Shown: positions 52,775 to 64,000 of the stretch, in pieces
How positions within the stretch are numbered: position 1 is the first letter of the stretch
Layout of the letters: each line of letters begins with the position of its first letter
Source of the DNA: Mesodorylaimus sp. YZB2_4
Taxonomy: Eukaryota > Nematoda > Enoplea > Dorylaimida > Dorylaimidae
Direction of reading: 5' to 3'
Assembly (NCBI GenBank): GCA_030248295.1
Contig: JASANH010001361.1
Location: 97,046 to 161,045, forward strand
Length of the DNA: 64,000 nucleotides
Translations under genes and position numbers: made by a program
The notes under the pieces: model-generated
What the model was told of the DNA's origin: nothing
The model's input: the letters and a program-made list of their open reading frames with translations, nothing else
Databases searched by the model: none

Positions 52775-52860
52775 GTTGAACCCAGTCGGTGTTCGACAGC
52801 CGAGACTGTCTCCTCGTTTGGCTTCCGTCTCTCCACTCGGAGCTTCTCAGCGGTACTGCG
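52775..52860 (-). repeat. tRNA-derived SINE family B, partial copy
   Basis: CGGTGTTCGACAGCCGAGAC and GGCTTCCGTCTCTCCACTCG match the 3' part of the copy at 43163-43400 in reverse. Confidence 0.55.
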
Positions 52861-53204
52861 CAATGATCGTCTGCTTTCGTCCGACTAAGCCAAGAACAAC
52901 CGCTCGAGGCCTCAACTTTGTTGAAAAGGCGTCTCTTTTTCGCCTCTCTGCCTCTTTGGGTCCTTAGTCTGTACACGAGTGTAAGCCGCTTTAAACTGGG
53001 CTGTACAAGCATATCGTACCATTTCTAGGCTAGCTTCGGCTATGAATAAGCATGCACCCGCCTTCAAGGCGCCCACACATAGCTATCAATCACTCAAAAC
53101 AGACCAAGCAAAAACCTATGCCTCATCATGGCGCAAGTCTTGAACAAATTCTTTACTCTCATTACAGTCCTTTTTCATCTTGCTCTCCATCGTGCCGGGC
53201 ACGA

Positions 53205-53372
53205 CAGGTACTGGGTGAGTCACCGACGGCCTGGCTTGCAAGGTCAGCGAGGGTTTATGTTTCCCAAACCGACCTCCATCACCGGAGATCGAACCCGGGA
53301 CGATTCCATCCACTCGCTCCCAAGCAATACGGAGAGACGAATGCCGAAGCGCTGCACCACCGCGGCCGCTTG
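53205..53372 (-). repeat. tRNA-derived SINE family B, copy
   Basis: Reverse copy containing CACCGGAGATCGAACCCGGG (B box on the minus strand), ACTCGCTCCCAAGCAATACG and CGCTGCACCACCGCGGCCGC (A-box side). Confidence 0.65.
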
Positions 53373-55085
53373 GTCAGGGGTGAGATGGTGAACCTGCGAC
53401 CAGACATGTCAGTATGGATTTGCCATTGATTTGATGGATAGGCAGCCACCCCATGTTTTTTCAAACTGCGCTATGAAATAGGTACATAACCGCAAGTTTC
53501 TATCCGGTCGTCATGCTTTTTTTCATACGATACGTAAACGCGTGAAACATGAAGACACGCCTGAAAACTATTCATTACTGTGCATCAAAATGTCAATCGG
53601 AAATTGCGGCGCTCCCCTTGCTTGCAAACTTATCTTTTTTCGTTACAGGCAGCCTGCAATAACATGAGCGTGTAGGAGTTCACGTACAGTATGTCACACT
53701 CGAGTATACGCCACGCATTTGCCACAACGCCCGATTAGATTTTAATTTCGGCCAAGAACGAAACCCACGCACAGTATGAATGTACATACTTGTCAAAAAA
53801 TATTTTCTCCTCTTGTTTTTTCCGAAGCCATTTTAACGCCCGGGAGAATGTATCAGCAATTGAGTCTGTATCAGGTGCTCACTTGTCCTCTTTTTCCTCG
53901 AACTCGCTCCATCATGAGAATTAGTCGATAAATAATTAAATACTGCAAGAGCACCTTGATCAGTGAAATTAAGGAAATGTATTTTAGCCCCGAACACTAA
54001 CAAAGCCCATGGCTTTAGTCTAATGAAAATTACGTTCTCTTGCGATTAGAACTTGGTGCATACCGAACAGCGCACGACGACTGTCAGTACAGCTTGTCTA
54101 GCCTCAAGCCGATACAAGCTGTCAGATCGAATCAAACTGATCGCGAGTCATGCTTCAACAACAAGTGGGCGGTGAAGACTCTCCTTCGATTCTTGAATCC
54201 AACAGTATAACCTGTTTCCTTTGAGGATACATACACGCCCTTCGCGTGCCGCATGGTGCCGCGTGTACATTCCCAAAGAAAGCAGACAGTATCTACATGT
54301 ACTGTGCGTTGGGGGTTTAGAAGTATGATGAGTTAGTATATAGAGAGTTATTAATTTTTTTAAATGTCAAGAGGCGCTTAAGTTTTTTTAAAAATTTATC
54401 TTATTCTGTGAATTTGTCCGGTTTATCAGAATGAAGAAGGAGGTTTTATCAGAATGGTACCTAAAAATAGAAGATTCGAATGCCCTAATTAAAACTTACA
54501 CTAACAATAAGAAGTAGGATCTTCTTGGAATGTGACTTCATTTGTTAAAATATCGTCGTTGGTGGCCCTCATCTCGTTTCCTACGCAGAGGACACCCCCG
54601 TGGCTGGTCTTTTTTCAGCCGCTGCTGTTTCAGACATGTTTTCTTTAAGCTTGATAATGTGCGTGACTTCAATGGAACAAGCTTAGGGAAATTTCTCTTT
54701 CGAGGCCAGTACATTTTCGCCAAACAGACATTTATCCCGTTGAAAATCGTTTCGAATCCCATTAGAGTTATAATAGGATCAATTGTTCTCATATCCTTTT
54801 CCTCAGTAACCCCTGAGCCTATTTTTATGTCCCTACTCAATAACCGACCCTTTCACCTGACACCGGGCAATACATTTTTCCTTCTCATGCTATCCCTTGT
54901 CAGAGAATGGCCTTTTTTGAGTGTCCGACCATGAATTTTTCGCCCTTTTATGTTTTATGATTTGTTTCATTGAACCACTGTTGGCAAGTGGTTGACATGC
55001 CTCGTTAGCCTGGCACAGTTACGGGCGAGTGTTTATTGGATGGAGTAAATCAGTTGAATCAACCATCGCTTAGCTGTGCTACCTG

Positions 55086-55260
55086 CTACCCGACCTGTGG
55101 CCTAGTTGGTTAGGCGTTTGCCTCTCTGCATAGTTTGCAGCTACTGGTGAGTGTTCGATTCAGGGTCGAGTAAATCATTTTGGTGAACAGTGTCCCTTGA
55201 CCCTCGAATGTGCATGCGTTTTGTGATGTTGCAGGATATGGACATGATGGTCTCATTGAA
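55086..55260 (+). repeat. tRNA-derived SINE family A, copy 5
   Basis: GTGGCCTAGTTGGTTAGGCG (A-box-like), TTTGCCTCTCTGC, GAGTGTTCGATTCAGGGTCG (B box), then ATTTTGGTGAACAGTG and CCTCGAATGTGCATGCG. It ends about 45 bp before the GPCR start codon. Confidence 0.7.
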
Positions 55261-55305
55261 GAGGCTGAATTAGATTGAGACCAACAGGACCTCGCGTCCT
55301 TCGCT

Positions 55306-56364
55306 ATGTTTACGAACAACAGTTCAACGTCGTCAGTGACCAGTGGCGAGTTATTGATGTCTGGTATTATGACCTTTAGTTTTGGGGTGGCTGCCACGTT
55401 TGTAAATATTTTGACCCCCTACGCGATTTACACATATCCAAGCCTGCGATCACCTTGTTTCGCCTTGATTGCAACTGGGGCCCTATTCAATTGGATGGTT
55501 GGATTTGGGTTCCTGAATGAGGGGGTGCAGAGAATCGGTCTCTATGTCGGAGTTCTGGGCAATCAGTACACGAGAGTATCGTGCGCTCTGATGTCAATGA
55601 CCAAATTGGTCAGCGGATGTGTGTCCTTGCTGTCATGTATGATCAGTATCGATCGATTGGTAGGCATCACAGTGCCTTTCAGGTAAGTGTCCAGTCCAAG
55701 TGTTACCTAGCATTTATGACTTGGAAATCCAAGTCTACCAGATTCACCCTCAAAATGTTAGCGCATCCAGTAAAATAAAGATAATTTTTCATCTTTTCAT
55801 GTCAGGTATGAACTCTATGGCCGCCGGATTGCAGCTTGCGGCATCACTTCATCAGTCGTTGTTGCAGTGGCCAACATCGTCGTGGCCATCGCGACATTGC
55901 CAACCCCGGTCAATGGTATCATCACTTGCGCCACTTTCGTATCCGCTTTTCACCCAACTTACGCATCTTGCTACAAAATACTTGGTCTGGCCTTCAATAT
56001 TGCTCTGGTAGCCGTCTATGTCGTCGCTGCTCTGGTTATAAGCCGCAGAAAGCGAAAAATAGGCGACGCAGCTCAAACTCCTTTTATGAGCACTCAACTG
56101 GCCTTGGTGCCAGTCATAAGAACCATGATAGCCATGCACATACTGTTCGGTTGTTTCACTGATCTCGCCTCCTTAGTGTTCTCGAATTTGTATGGTGGCA
56201 AGTACTTGCCCCGTGCGTCATTTTACGTTGGTTCGTTGAAGGCTGTCAGCACAGTTTCTGATTTCTCCAGTCTGCTTTTTATGTCCTCTGAATTCCGTAT
56301 GGCCTTGAAGAACATTTTTCAGGTTTCATATCTCTGTAGTTCAAATGCGCAACAGATATCCTGA
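55306..56364 (+). CDS. Rhodopsin-like GPCR A (srsx-like)
   Basis: Exons 55306-55682 and 55806-56364, 311 residues. Seven hydrophobic segments: TM1 ELLMSGIMTFSFGVAATFVN; TM2 CFALIATGALFNWMVGFGF; TM3 ending LLSCMISIDRLVGITVPF, with IDR in place of DRY; TM4 ACGITSSVVVAVANIVVAI; TM5 YKILGLAFNIALVAVYVVAA; TM6 RTMIAMHILFGCFTDLASLVF; TM7 KAVSTVSDFSSLLFMSSEFR. An N-glycosylation site lies in the first residues (NNSST). It is a nematode-type family-A orphan receptor, paralogous to the gene at 59287-60598 with the same intron position directly after the (D/V)R...PF(R/K) motif. Ligand unknown. Confidence 0.82.
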
Positions 56365-59286
56365 TTGTTAACTCTGACTTTAAATGTTTGTCGTCTTCGG
56401 TTAGTCTTTTTTCAAACCTTGTCTAGGAGGGGAATGTTTGAAGACACAGGTATACAGTATGTAAGTTTGCTGGTTCCTCTGTAATAAAAATTTATAAATC
56501 TCTGAAAACTTCAGCTGACTATATAAGTTTGAGAGCACTACATATGTATTACCTGAATCTTACTCTAGGCTTGACCTCAAAAAGCTGTCTATCCGTCATC
56601 GCATGACCTAAGAACTGTATATATTCAAGTACTGTAAGAAGCAGAAATCTATTGTCCGGAAGCGGTTTCGCAGAATTAACTGGTTGGCTCCAGGTTACCA
56701 GTGTTTACACATATAAAATGGTATTATGCTCTTTGGCTGTGCGTCGTATGAGTGGCCGCTATGTCGCCTTGTCGTGGCATTAACTATTATCGCCTCGCAT
56801 CACTATAGTCATAATGGTCATGGTCATGGTTTACTCGCCACTTGAGAAAATACATGCACTCGAGAGGTGAGAGAAACGTAGGATCGGAATCCACATACAT
56901 GCCGCATTGGATCTCTCCGTATTCAATTCGGTACAACTCAAGTAGACACTGTACTGTGTATGTCAGAGATACTGTATATACTGTACAGTAAGCATAGACT
57001 CTAAAGACACAGGAAAATCATCTTCAATGTATCGCTTATGGCGTTCAGTTTTGTGAAAAGTGTCTGATCGTACCCTTACTAATCGATCACACAGTAGCCG
57101 AATTTCGCAGTCATGCAATGTCAGTCGCTTTGCGGAAACGAATACAGATTCTTTCGTCCCTCCACAATGTACGCGTAAATAAGAAATCCAAATCGAGAAA
57201 TAATGAGGTCAAGTAAATTATCTGCAGCTAGTTGCATCTTGCAGCGAACTTCCAACCTTACTGCGAGAGAACTCTATGGTAAACTTTCTAAAGTAACTCG
57301 ACTACTTCCTCTATCATGATTCGACCCGTATTCCCGATTACAAAGACGTGCAGTAAATGAAAAATATGGTACAAAAGGAAGTTATACTGTACGGTAGCCC
57401 TTCCTTGTGCTGCAACAAAGTCGGAAATCGCAATAATTTTTGGTTTTGTTGAAGCCGCTAACATGAAAATACGCACTGTATGTATTGCGTACAAGCCAGT
57501 TTGCGTATGCGTATATGCGTACACCAGGTGGAATGCATACGCATCCAAATTTGAATGCGCAATACGCAAACTTTGCGTATGCGTATTTTGTACGCAACCA
57601 ACTGTAATGCGTACTAGCGTGAGAGGGAGACGCCTACCCGCTCTAGGCCAGGACCCTGGTACCACCCACTGGTCTTTTTAGCGCCATACCAGTACTGTAA
57701 CCTGAGCAATTTTGAACCCCTTGACTTTTTATGCTGTTGTTAGCTCCGCCCCAGAGGCTGCTGATGCATCATAAATCTGCTTGTCAGCGTTGGGAGCTGT
57801 ATGTGCGGATTTCAGTAAATTTTGTGCCTTGCTTGATCATGTGCTAAGATAATGAGGTTTATTTTGCCATCGATTAGCGAAATCTCTAATTCTCCCGCGG
57901 CGAAATAAAGTAAACTTACTCCACATTTTTCGAAGACTTAAAACAAGGCTTTATCAAGCAAAGCTATTTCAGGATCTAACATCCGGCTAAATGCCCCAGA
58001 CAAAGTGCTCGCCGTAATGGCGCGCTCATTAGCCAGACGGAATGTTCTTACACGCACGTATCAGTTACAGCTGCTCGTACTGCATGCAGCCTTGTACAAC
58101 AGTGAGCCATGTCGCCATGAAGGAAATATCTGTATTGAATTCAGTTCCCCCCCTCGCCACTACCGTCCTACACACGACATACAGTGATACGGACAACAAA
58201 TTCAACAGATCCATCAGAAATACTACTGGGGAAGCGGAAGTGAATTCAGATGGACTTAGTCAGGCTATTACAAATTGTGCTCCAGACATTTCACCCTTTC
58301 ATGAACAAGAGTTCTAAAGAGCCATTAACAAACCCATTCACACAAATCAGAGACCTTCTTCGCCTAAACAAAATTAATAAAGTCTTAACCAACAAAAGCT
58401 TTTAGGACCTTTTAGGACCTCCGGCCAAATGTACTGAGGAAGTGCTATGTGTGAGGAGATTTTAGCTACACAGACAATGCTCGCATTTGTTCGCACTCGT
58501 TTATGAGCCTCGTCAGCACATATGAGCCTCACATATGTAAGGGCTTGTTCGTCCGAGCATCAAGCCGATGGAAGGGGATGTCCAGCTCTTCGTACCACTT
58601 CGTGCCATATGAGGGGGGCAAAGTTCCCTACCATGGTTTAACAACGTCTAACATCGCTGGTGGTCTGATGAGGATAACCAGGCTCCATCCCCAAGCCCAA
58701 TTATTGTAAATAATCAAATAATAACCAGGGAAAATTATAATTTCAAATGGGTTGAAGGAAGAGGAAATTATTTGAGGGAAGTGCTTAGGAGACTGAATTT
58801 AAATGCACAGCAGGTACGAGTAGGTACATAATTTTCGATCAGCAGGCAAGGTCACGTGAGAATTGATAATTTCGATCCCCAAAATAAGCCCTTCCTTCGT
58901 TCCTTCATGCCATCTCTGTCAGAAGCGTCAGCGATGATGGCAAACGTAGTGATGACACAATTTCAGGGTGGGCAATACCATATACTGTCGCAATACACCG
59001 GGGAAACTATTTGAGGGAAGGGAAACCATTAATCAAAACGATCCTCAAAGGGTGATCTAAGTGGGTACTTAGGGTACCTATATATGTTGTAGGATGCCTT
59101 TGTTTCTAACATTTACAATGTCGACATTGCAGGGATCTCTTGTACGGCACTAGATACTTAATCACTAAGTTTGGTGGAAATAGTGCATTAATTCGCAAAA
59201 GTAGCATTTCTGTCTTCAGAATAGATTATTTTTGGTCTCCGATCTGAGCTCACGTCAGAGAAAGACCAGCATAGTTGATCTAGGCC
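56365..59286. other. Intergenic region between the GPCR pair
   Basis: Apart from the GCGTATGC island I see no gene or recognisable element in about 2.9 kb. Confidence 0.5.
57470..57610. repeat. GCGTATGC-rich simple repeat island, second copy
   Basis: Words TTTGCGTATGCGTATATGCG, CATACGCATCC and CTTTGCGTATGCGTATTTTG resemble the 33080-33215 island; it also reads as an imperfect inverted repeat (GCGTATGCGTA with TACGCATAC-type words). Confidence 0.5.
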
Positions 59287-60598
59287 ATGTCCAACAACAG
59301 CTCATTGGTTGCTCGTGTTCAACCTCTGCCTGGCGAAACGTTGATGAACGGCATGATAACTTTGACATTTGGTAGTATATCTATTTTGGTGAATGCTCTT
59401 ACGCTTCTTGGAATTCTTAAGAAGCCAAAGCTACGGACGCCATGTTTCGCACTGATCGCCACGGAGGCTGTATTCAACTGGATCGTCGGAGTCGGGTTCA
59501 TCATCGATGGAGTACAACGACTCGGTTTGTTCACCGGCACTTTGACGGGGCGGTATGGTCGATTGTCCTGCGCATTTTTGCTGATGCCGAAGCTGTTAAG
59601 TACGTCAGTGGCTCTGCTTTCGTGCATAATCAGCGTTGACCGAATGATCAGTATCACCATGCCCTTCAAGTAAGCATTTGTCATGATTCCTCTGATATCA
59701 TCAGGAAATAGGCTGATGATTGATCACTTCCTAATGGTTTTCAATAAAATCTTTCCCTTCATCGTAGGCCAAAGCATGTTTCTGCTGCAGACTCCCACAC
59801 CATGGGCAGCAGGGAGCGGATCATATAGTTCATCACTGACGAATAGGAAGACGCATGCTCTACCGACTTCCGTTTGCTTGGCACACAATCACTACTAAGG
59901 ACGCAACATGGATTACTGTACATTGTATGCAATGGTTTCACCCGACAATTAACTTGGAAGGCCTTATTTTTCAAACCCAACTTCCTGTTTTCAGATATAA
60001 AGCTGTCGGCCGCACGATTGCTTTGTCAGGCATAATCAGCGCTATATTTCTTGCTTCGGCTTACCTTGCTGTGGCCATGTCTACAATGCCCCGCCCGTTT
60101 ACGACAGTGATTGCTTGCACGACGTACGTGGCTGCTTTTCATCCATTATTCGGCACCTATTACAAAATTCTTGCATTCGTTTTAAATACTTTTTTGATTT
60201 TTATTTACATCACCACAATGTCCATAATTTATCGCCGAAAGCAAAAGAAAGTCGAGAGTATTTCTCCGAACTCGCCGCAGTTCAGGGAAACAAGTAAAAT
60301 ATTAAGTAGACAACTATCCTTGATGCCTCTCATACGGACTATGATCGCCTTGAATATCGTGTTCGGCTGTTTGACTGATATGACCTCTCTGATATTCACA
60401 AATTTAGAGAACGGGAGATATTTGCCGCGTGCAGCATTGTACACAGGCTGCATGAAAGCTGTTGGTACTGTGACAGATTTTTTTATTTTGATTTTCATGT
60501 CTAACGATTTCAGAAGCAGCGTGAAATTTATTTTGTGCTTTTCAAAGGCGACAACTTTGGTCAATCCGATCAGTGTTACGAGCACGGTGAGACCGTAG
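59287..60598 (+). CDS. Rhodopsin-like GPCR B (srsx-like)
   Basis: Exons 59287-59669 and 59995-60598, 328 residues. The same seven-helix plan as GPCR A: ETLMNGMITLTFGSISILVN; CFALIATEAVFNWIVGVGF; VALLSCIISVDRMISITMPF; then TIALSGIISAIFLASAYLAV; ILAFVLNTFLIFIYITTMSI; RTMIALNIVFGCLTDMTSL; MKAVGTVTDFFILIFMSNDFR. The third-helix motif is VDR. The third cytoplasmic loop is basic (YRRKQKKVES). N-glycosylation NNSS is at the N-terminus. The intron falls at exactly the same place as in GPCR A, supporting local tandem duplication. It is a nematode-type orphan receptor; ligand unknown. Confidence 0.82.
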
Positions 60599-61243
60599 TG
60601 CAGCCAGTTTAAAAGCTTAAAATAAATAATGACATTCGAAGGAAATGGCAAAAGCTATGACAGACACGCCTTGCGCACACGTTTTCGTTGCGGTCGCAAA
60701 CAGTCACGAGAGGGGGCTGGCGACCGATGGTGATTTCTTGGTTGGGTTTCCGAAATTTGTCAGCTTGTGAAATGGCTCTGGAATTTGCTTTGTTCAAATA
60801 AATGTTGTTGATATGTTCTTGAGATACCAATAATGCATCCTCCCATTACGTTTTACATTACAAGGGAGCAGAGCACAAAGATATGTACATGCATATACTG
60901 GTATTTCATGAAACAAAATTGTCAAAATGTTTGTTAAAAAATCTTTCACCGTCGGGCTAGGGATAATTTAGCATCACCGTGTTGATCAACCATCATCCTC
61001 TTAGGCGCGGCCACACTGTAAGCTATCACAAGGTGACTTTTACGACTTATGACTTCACCTTCAATGACGCAGTTACATTGAACTAAGGCATTGAAAGACA
61101 TGGAAAAGAGCAGAACATTAAGAACTAAAAATTACCAGAATGAGCACTGGTCAAAGAAAAGACAAGTCAGGCAAAAGACCAATCGAAAAGTTGCAAAATC
61201 ATGTTTTTGATTGACGATAAAAAGGTCACAAGCGTGCTATTAG

Positions 61244-61609
61244 CTATGCTACAGGTAACTTGTTCCATAAGGCGATTGCAGAAAAATCAAACGATTGCGT
61301 GTAAGCGACAGTATGATGGGCAGGAGCCACAAGATGGTGAGGCAGGACTAATCTCTGGCTGTGACGAAGACCAGAATCGACTTGTTTCATGCAATGGTGG
61401 TGGTATTCCTGAATTCCAGCCAGAAATTTATAAAACTGGATTAGCTTCAGTTGCTTAGGACGGGTTTGCAGAGATCGCCAACCGAAGTTATCCTCCACAA
61501 TGCGCAAAAAGGACACAAATCTTTCTTTGCGCACTGCTCGGATTGCAAAGTTTTGTAACTTCGCAATCGTGAATTTTGTCGATTCAGAAACTGGAGCAAA
61601 TCGAAACAA
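61244..61609 (-). mobile_element. LINE 3' (C-terminal RT tail) relic
   Basis: A minus-strand frame reads LQNFAIRAVRKERF, FGWRSLQTRPKQLKLIQFYK and ends in SQRLVLPHHLVAP with FDFSAIALWNKLP. This is the typical C-terminal tail of CR1/RTE-like non-LTR polyproteins (LQ..A.R, LGW..L..R, LWN.LP). A G16 run follows at 61618-61633. Confidence 0.65.
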
Positions 61610-62238
61610 ATTTCATTGGGGGGGGGGGGGGGGCATATTAAGACAAAATTGGCTCGATTGATGCGCGGCACTTCTGAAAATGTTTTGCCGCCTTGATGAG
61701 TACTGGTGGAAAAAGATGCACTCCTGGACGCCATTCAACGATATTTTAACCGAAATCGCTCGTCAGAGGTCATGGTCTTCCCGATGGGGAGACATACTAT
61801 ACTTATACTGGCACTTACGATTGGCGAGATTATTATGTACCAAAATGGAGTCTGGATTTTCGATTTCAAAAAATTTACCCGCGCATTGACTTCACATTGC
61901 GACACAATTTTTCAGATAGAACTAGCCTGATATAACTAGTGTACCACGGCAGGCTATTGGGAGTAGAAGCAAGGATTGCAAGCGTCGTAAAACTGGCTCT
62001 CTCGGATTTTGAACATCTTTATTTCAGGCATTGTTGCTTGCAGAGCTTTCTTTTTCGAAAACGCACAAGAAGCTAGAGACTGCCGTAGCAACTTATTTGA
62101 TTCTGCCCCAAATGGGAAGGTGAGTTTGGTTATGCGTCTGGTACATGACGATAGCAGTGGACACTTTACAATGGCAGCGTGTCCTCATGAACCTTTCGCA
62201 ATCACAGGGCTTCGTGTTCGCCTTTACCTTTGCTGAAG

Positions 62239-63345
62239 ATGGTTGCGATGTTGGCAGCGGTCTTCGTAAACATGATGTCGTTCATGGTCACAATGGGCAT
62301 GAAATGTCCCGATCAGACTGAGTCCAACTTGTACAATTGGACGAACGGCAACTGTATGTACCTTGCGAAAATCATACAGAATCTATCTCAAGCTGAAGCG
62401 TCGGAAATGTGCCAAGATTTCGGCGAGGGGACGTATCAGTGGCGTCTACCAATGCTGGACACGCATGAGAAGATCGCTGAGCTGGTCGCTTTACTTCAAC
62501 GCCAAGAAGAAGAATCTAGCTCGTCATTCTGGATAAGCCTATCCGGAGAAAGCCATGGCGATCGAAACGAAACGCTCGAGTGGTGGGCTGCGGAAAATTC
62601 GTCCGCCGACGATTTCTTTCCCAATGATTCAACGCTGTGGGTTGGTACGAACTCGACTAATCCACAAGGGAAAATATGTGTGACGGCCGACGGTCGAGCG
62701 GTGTACAATGGCGCTCCATGCGAGTCCCAGGATGGAGCGCCTGCCGACACGCTGGTCTGTGAATCTGTCAACTCTGTCACGACGACGCCTCCAGCGATGA
62801 AGACGGGCAGCGACCAACAAACAACGCCCTCAACTCGTTCCACATCGACTGCGTCACACTTGGAATCAGGAACCGTGACGCAGAGCAAGGCCAACCCCAA
62901 GCTCCATGCGGAAGGTCCTAGTCAGAGTAATTCGACGCAAGCGCAAGCAATCAGGCCAGAACCATCGACGAAAGACGACGACGTTGTTCTGTGGTGCACG
63001 GTTTTGGGCATCGGTGTGTTCATCGTCACTGTCGCCATATGTATCGCCGTCGCCATCGTTGTTTACGCCATGAAACGTCCGGCGAAAACTCAGGCGAAGA
63101 AGCCAACTATGCAAACGACGAACCCGGAAGCACCTCATTTATGCGAGATCTACGCCCCAAGCGTGAGGTCAAAGTGGGACCCGTACGAAAAGGTGGTGCC
63201 GAAACTGGGTCTGGTGACAATGGACTCCAAAAGAAAGGTCGAAAGGAAATCATACGGCCCAGCCAGAAGTTCAAAAAGGAAAACACTGTCGAAGAAAACT
63301 AAAGAAGTCAAAGCCAAGTCACAAGCAATGACGTTTCGCCCGTGA
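62239..63345 (+). CDS. C-type-lectin-like single-pass membrane protein
   Basis: Single exon, 368 residues from MVAMLAAVF. A signal peptide covers the first ~21 residues (MSFMVTMGMKC). The extracellular CTLD-like domain (about 22-175) has NWTNGNCMYL, LSQAEASEMCQDFGEG, FWISLSG, LEWWAAENSS and a cysteine cluster KICVT, GAPCES, TLVCES. A Ser/Thr/Pro stalk follows (TTPSTRSTSTAS), then one membrane segment at about 250-277 (CTVLGIGVFIVTVAICIAVAIVVYA) and a strongly basic tail. It is type I. The CTLD calcium-binding EPN/QPD motif is not visible, so carbohydrate binding is uncertain. C-type lectin-like proteins are an expanded nematode family, often linked to immunity, but nothing here shows the role. 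Confidence 0.7.
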   Translation: MVAMLAAVFVNMMSFMVTMGMKCPDQTESNLYNWTNGNCMYLAKIIQNLSQAEASEMCQDFGEGTYQWRLPMLDTHEKIAELVALLQRQEEESSSSFWISLSGESHGDRNETLEWWAAENSSADDFFPNDSTLWVGTNSTNPQGKICVTADGRAVYNGAPCESQDGAPADTLVCESVNSVTTTPPAMKTGSDQQTTPSTRSTSTASHLESGTVTQSKANPKLHAEGPSQSNSTQAQAIRPEPSTKDDDVVLWCTVLGIGVFIVTVAICIAVAIVVYAMKRPAKTQAKKPTMQTTNPEAPHLCEIYAPSVRSKWDPYEKVVPKLGLVTMDSKRKVERKSYGPARSSKRKTLSKKTKEVKAKSQAMTFRP

Positions 63346-64000
63346 ACAAGGACACGATGACCGCTGGCAACACGCTTTCTATTTTTCTGAAGCTACTGAT
63401 CGCAGAAGAGAAGAAAAACGTGTAAAAAAACAAATCAAATTTCTAATTTTTAATTCAGATTTGCAAAATGTCCTTACAAACTCAAATTTCACTCTTCTTT
63501 TAACTCTTAAAAGTGGTCTTTCCCCAATGCTTTTACGACCTGATGAGGATAGGCAACCACATATTGGGAGCATGCCCGCAAATGCAGGTACTGTCTGAAG
63601 AAATCTGCCAGCAGACCTGTCGATCGAGTGCATCAAGTCAGATTCCATTATTTTCTAAAAGTGCAGGTGGAGGCAGCAAGGCTACCAACAATAAACCCAC
63701 CGTAGACGCCCCGTTTTTTATCCATCCTGGTCGTTCCGGGCCAGCTCCGAAATTGGGTCCCAAAACCCATTTTATGAGGTTTCTGGGTAATGAAATTGAC
63801 CTTTTTCGAACCCAACCCCAAAAATCACGTTTCCACGACTCGTGGGGCACGACTCACTCAACTGCTCAAAAATGTATTCATCGTTAAATTAACTTTCAAA
63901 GTTATGTGCGCTGTCCGCCGCCCAGGGGAGGCCAGGGCAGAGTCCTGCATGGGTACCCATACCCCCCTCCCGTACCCACCCGTACCCGGCGGGTATGGGT
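63346..64000. other. Right edge, low-complexity end
   Basis: No gene seen. The last 60 bases are a TACCC/GGGTA-rich stretch (CCCGTACCCACCCGTACCC) that continues off the window. Confidence 0.5.

Larger units (their letters stand above)
50152..55305. other. 5 kb repeat-rich intergenic region
   Basis: Holds a G19 run at 50494-50512, SINE family B copies at 52775-52860 and 53205-53372 and a family A copy at 55086-55260. Minor open frames (e.g. 54538-54840 minus, Lys/Arg-rich) have no motif support. Confidence 0.55.

Noticed and set aside
54538..54840. Lys/Arg-rich 100-codon minus frame
   Set aside because: No family motif, no supporting splice sites, overlapped by an equally long plus-strand frame.
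63930..64000. TACCC-rich end as telomeric repeat
   Set aside because: Unit is irregular and not the nematode TTAGGC repeat; low-complexity sequence is the simpler reading.

Overview
The window is eukaryotic. Every protein gene I can recognise is animal-type and split by GT-AG introns (one GC-AG) or sits in one exon. The gene set is FIGNL1, RUVBL2, MED19, CHCHD4/MIA40, KATNIP, parvin, PPIL2, a LicD/fukutin-type enzyme, a GT11 fucosyltransferase, an LRR ubiquitin-receptor-like protein, three rhodopsin-like GPCRs of the kind expanded in nematodes, and a C-type-lectin-like membrane protein. Short introns, compact housekeeping genes, srsx-like GPCRs and GT11/LicD enzymes fit a repeat-rich nematode best. 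That is an inference: no rRNA or mitochondrial marker is present. Exon boundaries were read by eye from splice sites, reading phase and family conservation.

Layout. 1-2896 (-): FIGNL1, its last exon running off the left edge. 3047-7522 (-): RUVBL2, complete in ten coding exons, only 150 bp upstream of FIGNL1. 7523-7848: a 326 bp divergent promoter. 7849-9198 (+): MED19. 9742-10828 (+): CHCHD4. 11963-13347 and 13593-14810: two neighbouring Harbinger-type DNA transposons with matching ends and 3 bp target duplications; the second carries a shortened transposase. 15304-24989 (+): KATNIP, with three WGD/GLNG-WNY repeat units and a 3.2 kb intron holding a long inverted repeat. 25-28 kb: no convincing gene. 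27964-29627 (-): LicD-type protein. 31288-32994 (+): LRR protein with BC-box and Cul2-box-like motifs. 33.8-35.2 kb (-): BEL/Pao polyprotein remnant lacking reverse transcriptase. 37174-38247 (+): GT11 fucosyltransferase. 39900-40862 (-): GPCR. 42.3-43.0 kb: LINE reverse-transcriptase relic. 43986-44096: hairpin MITE. 44338-48840 (+): PPIL2, twelve exons. 48994-50151 (-): parvin, one exon, tail-to-tail with PPIL2. 50.2-55.3 kb: repeats only. 55306-56364 and 59287-60598 (+): two paralogous GPCRs sharing an intron position. 61.2-61.6 kb (-): LINE tail. 62239-63345 (+): CTLD membrane protein.

Most genes are unrelated housekeeping or surface/secretory genes. The nearest to a functional unit is RUVBL2-FIGNL1, two AAA+ ATPases tied to genome maintenance, close enough to be co-transcribed. 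The rest of the sequence is filled with at least six dispersed repeat families (two tRNA-derived SINE-like, one of B-box palindromes, three others) and many pure G/C runs. I found no CRISPR array, rRNA or intact tRNA, and no clearly undescribed multi-gene system; the most novel items are mobile-element structures and gene-architecture details.
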